Assembly (NCBI GenBank): GCA_054601695.1
Contig: BAAHQB010000203.1
Span: 291,508 to 355,507, forward strand
Direction: 5' to 3'
Source: Amorphochlora amoebiformis
Lineage: Eukaryota; Cercozoa; Chlorarachniophyceae
Length of the DNA stretch: 64,000 nucleotides
In this document: positions 1 to 64,000 of the stretch, one piece after another
Layout: each line of letters opens with the position of its first letter
Numbering within the stretch: position 1 is the first letter of the stretch
Notes under the pieces: generated by a model
Databases searched by the model: none
Told to the model about the DNA's origin: nothing
What the model saw: the letters and a program-made list of their open reading frames with translations, nothing else
Program-made: the position numbers and the translations under genes

Positions 1-6239
<6,239 letters not shown>

Positions 6240-6460
6240 CTTTTTGACAGCAGTTGAACGGGACAGGCGTGCGTGTCCCGCATTCAAACCCTTTAAAAAT
6301 TCCGTGACCTCTTTGGGTTGTCACACGCACCCGAATTCTTTCTCAACATAATTTCGCGGGCCATGGGACAGGATCTCGGGGGCCCGGTTGTTTGAAGCTT
6401 TTTGCGATTTCTGTTTGAGTCTTGGGGAAAAGCAGCCCTTGGGTTGAATTTATCGCAACC
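6240..6460. promoter_or_regulatory. Divergent promoter between Sfi1-like and Ada3-like genes
   Basis: The two start codons face away from each other across 221 bp, at 6239 (minus) and 6461 (plus). This stretch is free of TA microsatellite and is GC-richer than its surroundings. It contains an inverted pair around 6258-6275 (gggacaggcgtgcgtgtccc) and a tttaaaaa tract near 6290. No confident TATA box can be assigned. The role as a shared promoter is inferred from gene layout only. Confidence 0.5.
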
Positions 6461-18462
<12,002 letters not shown>

Positions 18463-18484
<22 letters not shown>

Positions 18485-18613
18485 TTCATGTTTCAGCCTT
18501 AAGAAGAGAGAGAGAGAGATACGAAATGGATAAGTAATTCATGTTTCAGCCTTAAGAAGAGAGAGAGAGAGAGAGAGAGGCGAAATGGATAAGTAATTCA
18601 TGTTTCAGCCTTA

Positions 18614-18648
<35 letters not shown>

Positions 18649-18650
18649 GA
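18463..18650 (+). repeat. Triplicated 3' end of the Ada3-like terminal exon
   Basis: Three direct copies (about 18465, 18521, 18583) of gaaatggataagtaattcat followed by gtttcagccttaagaagagag and a lengthening GA run. The stop codon TAA and an overlapping AA|GTAATT donor-like site are repeated with it. Confidence 0.85.
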
Positions 18651-18701
18651 AGACGAGATAGGGAGAGAAGAAAGAGAAAGCGGCAGATATACAGAGGGAA
18701 A

Positions 18702-18786
<85 letters not shown>

Positions 18787-18879
18787 ATATATATATATGT
18801 ATATGTATATATACATATAATATATATATATATATATATACATACATACATATATATATTTATTATGTATGTGTAGGAA

Positions 18880-19110
<231 letters not shown>

Positions 19111-19133
19111 GAATGAGATATATGTACATGCAC

Positions 19134-19184
<51 letters not shown>

Positions 19185-19317
19185 AATATATATATATATT
19201 GTGTATAATATATACATATATATACGTATACATATATATATATATATATATATTAATAAAACACGTTTGCACCCAAACACAGCAGCCGAACAGCCGAACA
19301 TGATGGTTATCACACCT

Positions 19318-19722
19318 AGATTTATTGTTATTTGACCAATATTTGTTGTTATTTAGCCTAGATTTGCTGTTATTTGACCTAGATTTATTGTTATTTGACC
19401 AATATTTCTTGTTATTTGACCTAGATTTGTTGTTATTTAGCCTAGATTTGCTGTTATTTGACCTCTATTTGTTGTTATTTGACCTATATTTGATGTTATT
19501 TGACCTAGATTTGTTGTTATTTGACCTAGATTTGTTGTTATTTGACCTATATTTGCTGTTATTTGACCTATATTTGTTGTTATTTGACCTATATTTGTTG
19601 TTATTTGACCTAGATTTGTTGTTATTTGACCTCTATTTGCTGTTATTTGACCTATATTTGTTGTTATTTGACCTACATTTGCTGTTATTTGACCTAGATT
19701 TGTTGTTATTTGACTAAGGTTT
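19318..19722 (+). repeat. 21-bp minisatellite, about 19 copies
   Basis: Unit gttatttgacctagatttgtt with small changes (tagatt/tatatt/tctatt/tacatt). Because 21 is a multiple of 3 the whole array is open as LLLFDLD repeats (19325-19717). The regular period and lack of any start context argue for a minisatellite, not a gene. It ends at the acceptor of the 19729 exon, so it may serve as T-rich intron sequence. Confidence 0.9.
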
Positions 19723-19728
19723 GTTAAG

Positions 19729-20644
<916 letters not shown>

Positions 20645-21360
20645 GCTTCCGTTATTGAAAAATTGGTCTCAGAATGCTAGACTAGTAGAATCTAGAGAAT
20701 CCAGAGAATGGCGAAAAAAATTGTAATTATAATTAGAATCGCCTTGAACTATTTGAATCATGCAAGATTTCTAGATTTGATGGGACTTGTCAACATTGTC
20801 ATGGCAGAAATATGCCGCAGTATATCTAGAAAATCTACTATGATATCAGTGACTACTATAGCTAGACTAGACTATCTAGCTATGACATACTAGACATACT
20901 AGGGTCACTCACCGACCTTGGTACACTCTCTAGACTCTAGATACTGCTAATTTTGAACTTAGTAAACGAATATTACTATTATATATAAGCAAATATTCGA
21001 TCAGTAATACTGTACTACTACTAGTACTACTTATGTACAGTACTCGAGTTACCACAATATTATCTAGATTCGTACCGTGATATTCAGTGGCTAACACTGG
21101 CTATACATACACCATGATACACGCGTATATACATACATATTCCTAATTGGGCTCTCTCTAGCCCTAGTATACGTATCCCGACATAACCCTAATCCAAAAT
21201 TTTTTTTTCCAGAATGCACCGATAAATTATCCAAAAAAAATTCATCAAATTGCTCCACGATTTACACGTGTATAGAGGGACACATCTTCGATCTGATAGT
21301 AGAGTTAGAATAATATAAATTATATAATAGTTAAGGGTAGTGGTATTCGAGACATCAGGA
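20645..21360. other. Intergenic AT-rich unique sequence, no gene seen
   Basis: No TA microsatellite and no convincing exon. The segment is rich in ctag-containing short palindromes (ctagactagactatctagct). It separates the acidic-tailed gene's stop (20644) from the LST8 upstream region. Confidence 0.6.
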
Positions 21361-21369
21361 TAATTCACG

Positions 21370-21720
21370 GAGTTGTTAGGGTTACACTAACGCTAGGGTT
21401 CGTGCTAGGTTTAGGGCCAGAGTTAGGGATAAGAGCAGGGGGTTACGGTTAGGGTTAGGGTTAGGGTTAGAGTTAGGGTTAGGGTTAGGGTTAGGGTTAG
21501 GTTCAGTGCTGTATATACATGTAGATATGAGAATGCCTGAAAATGTAATTTTCACCCTAACCCTAACCCAACTCTTAACCCTTAAACGCAAACCCTAACC
21601 CTAACCTCCCTAACCCTAACCCTAACCCTACCTAACCCTGACCCTAAACTTACCCTAACCCTAACCCTAACCCTAACCCTAACCCTAACCCTAACCCTAA
21701 CCCTAACCCTAACCCTAACC
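21370..21720. repeat. Head-to-head TTAGGG/CCCTAA arrays upstream of LST8
   Basis: (GGGTTA)n at 21370-21502 is followed after about 55 bp by (CCCTAA)n at 21555-21720. The two arms are complementary and could form a hairpin. The orientation is that of a telomere-telomere junction, but the window has several such switches, so it is not by itself proof of a fusion. Confidence 0.85.
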
Positions 21721-22209
21721 TGGAGTGAGAATTCAAAATCATATATCCGCTCGGAATAGGACACTTTGATACATCGAGTGTTTTATTTGATGATTCGTAG
21801 CTGCTTACAGTACAATTTGACATGTACGACCAACCCGAAGAAAAAAACAGTTATAAATTTCTCTATTTTTCGCTTGTTCAACTCGATTTTCATCATGTTT
21901 CCGGCTGTACGTACATATATGGTTTTGAGACATATGCATAAAATGTATCACATATTTCTATTTTTTTTGGTAATTATGCGTTCACATAATCATTGTGCAT
22001 AAAAATATACATGAATACATATGTTTACACATTCTGGGTACCATCGATAGGGTGCAGACGCACGTGGGTAAACCCCAGGGACCTCATCCAGACCAGGTCA
22101 CATGGTCAATGGACTCCTTCATTCAGCCGCTTTATTCGAAGATTGTTCTCTCCTAGAAAAAAGTCGGCCAGTCGATTGGGCGTTGGGTGGGCATCTCTCC
22201 TGAAAGAGC

Positions 22210-23722
22210 ATGTCTACGCGGTCATATCAGCACAGCGTTGTTTTATGCACCGCCGGATATGATCACACGATAAAGTTTTGGGAGGCACCCGCGGGAAAGT
22301 GCTACAGGACGCTTCAATTCCCTGACTCGGTAAACTCGAGATTGCCCCAAAACCAAATTTCAATTTTCTGCGAATATCCGCCTGATTACCGCCTGTACGA
22401 ACCCCCAGCAAGTCAATCAGCTTGCGATCACTGCGGACAAACAAATGTTAGCGGCTGTGGGGAACTGCCACGCCCGGCTATACGATGTGATGAAAGAGGG
22501 CACATCTCCGGTAGCTCATTCACCCCTAATATGAAGTCCCAAACAAAGATTCGTTTTCTTGACCACAGATCCGCACTTTCAATGGACACTCTGGAAACGT
22601 CACAGCAGTAGGCTTCCAGAAGGACCGAAAGTGGCTGTTCACGGGCTCGGAAGACGGCACTTTGAAGATCTGGGACATGCGCCAGAGATCGGGATTTCAG
22701 CGATCGTATCCCAGCAAAGCAGCAATTAATACGGCAGTTTTACACCCAAATCAGGTACCCTTAGGGGATATGAATTCATGCATGTAGTCTTTACTGTGGC
22801 GATCAACTGTCTCAGCTTATGCATTGTGTTTTCCTCATGCAAGGGAGAGATAATCTCCGGAGACGAAGACGGCAATATACGAGTATGGGACCTCACGGCC
22901 AATGCATGCAGCTATGAACTGGTGCCCGACGGCAAGTGCGCCATCCGATCCATCACGATAGCGCCCGATGCGAGCCTCGTCATGGCTGCCAACAACCGAG
23001 GGACATGCTTCATCTGGAAGCTCAACGAGGGGAACCGGGGCAATGTTTTCCAACCTCTGCACAAGATTGAGGCTCACGATACTTATTGCTTAAAGGCTCT
23101 CATTAGTCCGGACGTGAAGTGAGTTTTGTGTTTTACATGCCACCAGTCAAAAATCTCTCGCGTCCCAACACTGACTCGCTATGTGAAAACGGAACAGATA
23201 TCTCGCGACGACGTCGGCAGACAAGACTATTAAAATATGGAACATCTCCAAGAAATTCGAGCTCGAAAAAACACTAGTAGGCCACCAGCGCTGGGTATGG
23301 GATTGTTGTTTCTCGGCGGATTCGCAGTATCTGGTTTCAGGTCAGATGTGGTCTGTGTCTATACATCCTGTCCTACATTGCCCCAGCCGCACTAGTCGCT
23401 CTCTCCATCTAGAAATACCTCCTTCTTCTCGCTCTCCTCTATCCTCTGCTCTCTTGTACTATATGTTGCTTGATATTATCTCAGCCTTCACCGCCTCTCG
23501 TATCATACCAACAATCCTCTCAGCTTAGCCCCGCGGCTCTCACCCCTTTCATACCGTACCGATCATCCTCTCAGTCGCTTCTTGCCTCATAACTTCCCCT
23601 ACCACACAGCGTCCTCCGACATGACGTCCAAGCTCTGGAAACTTAGCACGGGAGGGACATTGATGGAGTACAAAGGCCATGGGAAGGCCGTCACGTGCGT
23701 TGCGCTTAACGACAACAATTAG
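22210..23722 (+). CDS. LST8: Target of rapamycin complex subunit LST8 (mLST8/GbetaL), WD40 beta-propeller
   Basis: Six exons join in phase: 22210-22329, 22409-22510, 22569-22754, 22844-23118, 23198-23340, 23610-23722. They make 939 nt, 312 aa, the normal LST8 length (about 300-325). The start [20 protein letters not shown] is the usual short LST8 N-terminus running straight into WD40 blade 1. Visible repeats end in IKFW, ARLYD, LKIWD, IRVWD, CFIWK, IKIWN and SKLWK, giving seven blades. Typical LST8 segments are [28 protein letters not shown] and [20 protein letters not shown]; the end is [12 protein letters not shown]. All six introns of the reading are GT-AG and short (56 to 269 bp). Family knowledge: LST8 binds the TOR kinase domain in TORC1 and TORC2. 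The introns contain no TA satellite, unlike every neighbour. Confidence 0.94.
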
Positions 23723-23836
23723 AGAGGTATGCGATGTATATATACACATAAATATACGGTGTATGTATATTATATGTTATATGACATATAGATGTATGAA
23801 TATTACATATATATATATATTATATGTGCATATACA

Positions 23837-23891
<55 letters not shown>

Positions 23892-23915
23892 TATATGTGC
23901 ATATATATATTATAT

Positions 23916-23986
<71 letters not shown>

Positions 23987-24127
23987 CATATAATATATCA
24001 CTATTTATGTGGTAAATAATATTTAGCTTATATATACCTACATGCGATATTTTTTCTATAAATACATATATATATATATATATATATGTATATCTAATAT
24101 AAATATATATATATGGCATATATATAT

Positions 24128-24189
<62 letters not shown>

Positions 24190-24298
24190 TTTTATATATA
24201 TATATAACATTAATTTTATATTATATTTATGACGTGTATACAGTGTCACAACACTTATGTCGTGCACACAAGTTAATAATATATTTTTATATATATAT

Positions 24299-24333
<35 letters not shown>

Positions 24334-24369
24334 ATGTGTGTGTTGTATGTATGTATATTATATAAATAT

Positions 24370-24400
<31 letters not shown>

Positions 24401-24415
24401 GATGATATTATTTAC
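23723..24415. repeat. TA-rich tail-to-tail spacer after LST8
   Basis: Mostly (TA)n with short interruptions (atgcgatattttttctataaa near 24040). It separates the LST8 stop from the lowest minus-strand exon candidate at 24416. No polyadenylation signal stands out. Confidence 0.7.
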
Positions 24416-34693
<10,278 letters not shown>

Positions 34694-35038
34694 CTAGGGT
34701 TAGGGTTAGGGGTTAGGGTTAGGGGCTAGGGTTAGGGTTAGGGTTAGGGTTACGATTAGGGTTAGGATTGAGGTTAGGGTAAGGGTGAGAAGGCTAGGGT
34801 TAGGGTTAAGGTTAGAGTTAGGGTTGGTATATAATAGGAATTTATTTAGGTAATGTTTGGCGCTGAAGTTTTGGATTAGGGTTAGTGTGGATGAGTTGTC
34901 AGGAGAGTTAGGGTTAGAGTTAGGGTTAGGGTTAGGGTTAGGGTTAGGGTTAGGGTTAGGGATAGAATTGTGCGACGAGGGGTCGAGGTGTACCATGTAG
35001 ATGGCCTTTCTGATATATATATATATATTTATACATAT

Positions 35039-35101
<63 letters not shown>

Positions 35102-35135
35102 AGCCTGTATATATATTGTATAGCATTTAAATATA

Positions 35136-35205
<70 letters not shown>

Positions 35206-35246
35206 GTACGATATGCACACGTATGTTAGGGTGTATAAAGATATGT

Positions 35247-35360
<114 letters not shown>

Positions 35361-35448
35361 CATATATATATATACATATATTTATTTATTTATTTATCTG
35401 TATGTAATGTAGTCATTATATGAATGTATTTGTAAATACTCACGTGTG

Positions 35449-35482
<34 letters not shown>

Positions 35483-35586
35483 TATATATAATACATCTGT
35501 ATGTGTGTATACATATACATACATATATATATATATATATATATTATATACATATACATTATATATATAAATATATACATATACAC

Positions 35587-35657
<71 letters not shown>

Positions 35658-35727
35658 CATATATACATATATAAGTGCATATTATATATCTATATTATAT
35701 ACACAAATATCTATGCATACACTCATT

Positions 35728-35770
<43 letters not shown>

Positions 35771-36108
35771 CTATATACATATATGTATACATAATATATA
35801 TATATATATATATATATATAAACATACACTACTTCTTGCTAGAATTTCCATCCTTCTTACAATACACAAAGAAATACTGGCAGGGTTAGGGTTAGGGTTA
35901 GGGTTAGGGTTAGGGTTAGGGTGAGGATTACGTTAGAGTAAGGGTTAGGGTTAAGGTTAGGGTTAGGTTAGGGTTAGGGTTAATGTTAGGGTTAGTGTTA
36001 GGTGAGGGAAGGGTTAGCGTTAAGGTTAGGGTTAGGGTTAAGGTTAGAGTTAGGGTTAGGGTTAGGGTTAGGGTTAGGGTTAGGGTTAGGGTTAGGGTTA
36101 GTTATGAC

Positions 36109-48166
<12,058 letters not shown>

Positions 48167-48169
48167 CTA

Positions 48170-49000
48170 AGGTTAGGGTTAGGGTTAGGGTTAGGGTTAG
48201 GGTTAGCATGAGGTAATATGTATTTATATATTTATATATTTATTTACATATTATGTTTGTACGCCAACAATTATACGTGTAAATATTGCATACGACTTAT
48301 ACGTGTAAATATAAAGAAACGTCATTCTTATCCTATCCGTAGGAAGGTATATACACATACATATAATATATAATATATATATTATTGGTTAGGGTTAGGG
48401 TTAGGGTTTGGATCAGATTATTCATGCGATACTTGCTCTCAGATTAGGGTTAGGGATAGGGTTAGGTTTAGGGTTAGGGTTAGGGTTAGGGGTTAGGGTT
48501 AGGGATAGGATCAGATTATTCATCCGATACCTGCTCTCAGATCTAAGGTTAGGGTTAGGTTAGGGTTAGAGTTAGGGTTAGGGTTAGGGTTAGGGTTAGG
48601 ATGAGATTATTCATCCGATACTTGCTCTCAGATCTAAGGTTAGGGTTAAGGTTAGGGTTAGGGTTAGGGTTAGGGTTAGGGTTAGGGTTAGGGTTAGGAT
48701 GAGATTATTCATCCGATACTTGCTCTCAGATCTAAGGTTAGGGTTAGGTTAGGGTTAGGGTCAGGGTTAGGGTTAGGGTGAGGGTCAGATCAGGTTATTA
48801 GGGTTAGGGTTAGGGTTAGGGCTAGGGTTAGGGTTAGGGTTAGGTTTAGGTTAGTGAAAGGGTCAAGAGTAAGGATTAGAGTTAGGATTTTGGGTAAGAT
48901 TAGGGCTGAGGTTAGAGTTAGGATTGGGTTAAGGTTAAGGTTAGGGTTAGTGTTAGGGTTACGGTTAGGGCTAGGGTATGGTTTAGATGCGAGGAACGGG
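48170..49000. repeat. TTAGGG arrays with a repeated ggatcagattattc module
   Basis: Five modules (near 48410, 48505, 48600, 48694, 48784) of ggatcagattattcatccga then tacttgctctcagatctaag alternate with TTAGGG blocks of 30-60 bp. The period is about 95 bp. Confidence 0.83.
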
Positions 49001-49139
49001 GGGTACAAGAGAGAGTAGAGTAAGAGAGAGAGAGGAGAGAGAAAGAAAGAGAAAGAGAGGAAGAGAGAGAAAGAGAAAGAGAGGAGAAAGAGAGAGAAAG
49101 AGAGGAGAAAGAGAGAGAAAGAGGGAGTAGAGTGAGTCT

Positions 49140-49672
49140 AAGGGATAGATATTAGAAGGGTAGGGATAAGATATTAGAAGGGTAGGGATAAGATATTAAA
49201 AGGGTAGGGATAAGATATTAGAAGGGTAGGGATAAGATATTAAAAGGGTAGGGATAAGATATTAAAAGGGTAGGGATAAGATATTAGAAGGGTAGGGATA
49301 AGATATTAAAAGGGTAGGGATAAGAGATTAAAAGGGTAAGGATAAGATATTAAAAGGGTAGGGATAAGATATTAAAAGGGTAGGGATAAGATATTAAAAG
49401 GGTAGGGATAAGATATTAGAAGGGTAGGGATAAGATATTAAAAGGGTAGGGATAAGATATTAAAAGGGTAGGGATAAGATATTAAAAGGGTAGGGATAAG
49501 ATATTAGAAGGGTAGGGATAAGATATTAAAAGGATAGGGATAAGATATTAGAAGGGATAAGATATTAAAAGGGTAGGGATAAGATATTAAAAGGGTAGGG
49601 ATAAGATATTAGAAGGGTAGGGATAAGATATTAGAAGGGTAGGGATAAGATATTAGAAGGGCAGAGATACAA
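49140..49672. repeat. 22-bp minisatellite, about 24 copies
   Basis: Unit gggtagggataagatattaaaa, alternating -aaaa and -agaa ends. It is preceded by a GA/GAAA tract (49010-49135). The tight unit homogeneity suggests recent amplification. Confidence 0.92.
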
Positions 49673-49762
49673 TATATATATTCTTAGATATATATATACA
49701 AATACATACTTACATATTGTACAAAAGTATATATGTTACTGACCCCCTTTTATAAAGGTTAC

Positions 49763-49802
49763 TGCAGCGAGGACAGACATAGGGTAACTTAATATCACAA
49801 TG
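49763..49802 (-). CDS. Candidate micro-exon with a Cys/His cluster
   Basis: Acceptor gaccaag|, then 13 codons [13 protein letters not shown], then A|GTAACC. The CxxC with nearby Cys/His resembles a zinc knuckle. Its phase does not fit the 48166 exon directly, so it may belong to an upstream part of the same gene with an exon missing, or be chance. Confidence 0.3.
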
Positions 49803-49841
49803 CTTGGTCCGTCAAATATATGCTATTTTTATATATATTTG

Positions 49842-49899
<58 letters not shown>

Positions 49900-49954
49900 A
49901 TTTTGTTGAATAGGTCACATAATGCCATATCCAATATATGCTATATATGCTATA

Positions 49955-50051
<97 letters not shown>

Positions 50052-50109
50052 ATATTTTTTGGATAGCTTAGGATCACTCCCATACAAAATATTTTATTAT
50101 ATATAAATA

Positions 50110-50162
<53 letters not shown>

Positions 50163-50189
50163 TAATATATATTGGCCCATAGAAAATAT

Positions 50190-50274
<85 letters not shown>

Positions 50275-50376
50275 TATATACATATATTTATGTATATAAT
50301 GTATATATATATAATATATATACATATATATATACATATATTATATATATATGTTATTTATATACACATATATACG

Positions 50377-50428
<52 letters not shown>

Positions 50429-50699
50429 TACAAGCATACAAGCATATACATGCCGTACAAGCATATACATGCCGTATGAATATGCAATGTATATCATGCA
50501 TATATTACACAATGTAATGTAAAACAGTTTCGCTGAAAGTTACATATATGTGTATATCTGATGCGCTTATACAAAAAAACTTTTCGGGGAAGAAATATAT
50601 ATATCCAAAGAGCAAATATACATGCACGCTTAAATATATACATTTATTACAATGGATACGTCACAATATAGCTTACCATCCTAACCCAAACCGAAATCC

Positions 50700-51210
50700 T
50701 TCTCTCCATGGCCTGAAAATGACCCAAAAAACAACAAATTCGCCGAAAATTAAAAATCTTCCTTCGAAGTCTCTGTCCCCACCCCCCCATTCAAGACTCC
50801 GTGGCTCGCCAACCTTTACATCACTCATCGACTGAACTCTTCGCGCAGACTTAAGTTTCATTAAATCTTTAGGTAAAATCAACCTGTTGTTAATTCGTCC
50901 CTCGAAAACGTAAATCTTAGGTGAAATTACCATACTTTCTGGAGTTCTTCCGTGAAAATTGAAATCTTAAGGTGAAATCGGAAGTTTTCGGAGTAACGAT
51001 TAACCAGCTTGAATCTTTAGTAACGGTGTTACAACCATTAATGTTGACTGTTTATCGATGTAAATTTACGAAGCTCCCCGCAAAAATAAATTTTTTGTGT
51101 TCTTTCTTCAATAAATTTAACGTCACTGACGGCAGGGATCCCCGGGGTACTCGGGGATTCGAAGCAAGTACCCTAAAATTACCTAAAGGTAAATTCTGGC
51201 ATGGGCTTGG
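50700..51210. other. Unique island with a degenerate ~50-bp periodic motif
   Basis: A motif of the type cgtgaaaattgaaatctta followed by ggtgaaat recurs near 50738, 50862, 50903, 50955 and, weaker, 51075 and 51172. No telomere repeat, no TA tract and no exon I would trust (an 86-codon minus frame crosses it). It looks like an old, decayed tandem repeat. Confidence 0.45.
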
Positions 51211-51354
51211 GGTTTATGGCAGTTGGTTGATAGCTATTTGATATCAGAAAGTCTGAAAGTATACAATTTATACGTATTGTGTACATACATGTATATCTGT
51301 ATAAGTGTATGCATGAATATATATATATATATAAATATATATATATATTTATAT

Positions 51355-51412
<58 letters not shown>

Positions 51413-51436
51413 CACATATATATATATATGTATATG

Positions 51437-51494
<58 letters not shown>

Positions 51495-51538
51495 TCTCTC
51501 TCTCTCTCTCTCTATGTATTTATTACATGTATATATAT

Positions 51539-51580
<42 letters not shown>

Positions 51581-51664
51581 TAGATATATATATATATTAT
51601 ACATCATGATATAGGTATAGTACATATATGTAGTATTCAAATTATACACACATACATATAATAC

Positions 51665-51696
<32 letters not shown>

Positions 51697-51744
51697 ATAT
51701 ATATATACAATCATTTAATTTTATATAATATTATCTCGAATATA

Positions 51745-51803
<59 letters not shown>

Positions 51804-51868
51804 ATATACATAATTATATTTTATAATAATATCACATATACATATCATAATCTATACATCTATACTAT

Positions 51869-51905
<37 letters not shown>

Positions 51906-51989
51906 TATATTATTATTATTATTATTATTTATCGCATCCTTCCATATAAACCTTATATATATACATTAGTACGTGAGAGTAATCTAGGA

Positions 51990-52560
51990 AATATCTGAAT
52001 ATATTCTAGATATTACCTAAATTAATATCCACGACAACATGTCTAACCGTCTGGCTAGCTACTGAATAATCAAATAAAGCCAATCTTGCCTTAGTATGTT
52101 TAATTATATCTCATAGCCACTATTATGTGCTACATACATCTATATATATAATATATCATAGTATATAGTACTGGTAGATAATAGTCTCAGATGATTAATA
52201 GATATACATATAGAATCTTATGCTGTGATACACATCTTATTAATCTTACTTAGTCTTACTTAGTCTTACTGTTCAAGTTGACTCATAATGATGTCGAGTG
52301 CATCATGATTCATGATGTAGACATCACAGAATTCAATGATAATTTTTCAAATTTTCAATCATAGAGCACGTGATATTGCCTAACTGACGACTTGTTTCCG
52401 TATTACGGGTGGCCTCTCAATTAAAGACAATATTCCAGCTCTCATGCACTAAGTTGGACCCCTAGCCAGTGACACGTGGAATAGAGGGTTACATTACGCT
52501 ACGCTCTAACAGTTGGGAAGAAAACGGAAGGAAAATTCCGGAAAAAATGTCAAATATTTT
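51990..52560. other. Intergenic unique AT-rich sequence downstream of the ARM/HEAT-like gene
   Basis: About 570 bp without microsatellite and without an exon. It lies between the stop of the minus-strand gene at 52633 and the next minus-strand islands below 49.8 kb. Confidence 0.55.
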
Positions 52561-52632
52561 TAGTTTTTTTGGATATATATATATACACACACATCTTTAC
52601 ACTTGTAAGGTATATTGGTGTATATATATACT

Positions 52633-64000
<11,368 letters not shown>

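Noticed and set aside
35820-35880. Minus-strand terminal exon [15 protein letters not shown] with stop, after 36109
   Set aside because: In phase and possible, but a 16-nt alternative with GTAAGA is equally visible; not enough to end the 7TM gene here.

Overview
The window is nuclear DNA of an intron-rich eukaryote. It is dominated by (TA)n microsatellites, interstitial TTAGGG/CCCTAA arrays, GA/TC tracts and many local satellites. Almost all long reading frames are microsatellite translations (Tyr-Ile, His-Thr-Tyr-Ile, Ser-Leu). The real genes are chains of short exons that only appear when splice sites and codon phase are followed from island to island. TTAGGG repeats, GT-AG introns and recognisable LST8, Ada3 and Sfi1-type proteins suggest an opisthokont. 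A unicellular holozoan such as an ichthyosporean is my guess, not something the sequence proves.

Layout. 1-6239, minus: a 16-exon Sfi1/centrin-binding-like gene running off the left edge. 6240-6460: a 221-bp divergent promoter. 6461-18484, plus: a 22-exon gene whose spliced frame is 740 codons, recognised as Ada3/TADA3 of SAGA-type acetyltransferase complexes. 19729-20644, plus: four phase-consistent exons ending a second, acidic-tailed product. 22210-23722, plus: a complete six-exon LST8/mLST8 gene (312 aa, seven WD40 repeats, TOR complex). From about 24.4 to 49.8 kb, minus: many micro-exons set in telomere-like repeats. Those at 36109-48166 fit a candidate seven-transmembrane protein; those at 24416-34693 look like a Ser/Pro/Lys-rich tail or a further gene. 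52633-64000, minus: an ARM/HEAT-type helical-repeat gene with a clear stop, running off the right edge.

Two features recur. First, many introns in the minus-strand genes consist mostly of (CCCTAA)n. Their 5' splice sites read GTAACCCTAA and their 3' ends read CCCTAG or CCCTgCAG, so the telomere repeat seems to supply donor, branch-like CTAAC and acceptor. Second, introns hold tandem satellites built from the adjacent half-exon plus its splice site plus (TA)n, in 2 to more than 20 copies. The introns are therefore full of decoy splice junctions. I consider this pair of patterns the most unusual content of the window.

Exon calls rest on manual reading of GT-AG sites and phase. The LST8, Ada3-like and Sfi1-like chains close in phase throughout. 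The 7TM and tail regions contain gaps and frame ambiguities, stated in each entry.
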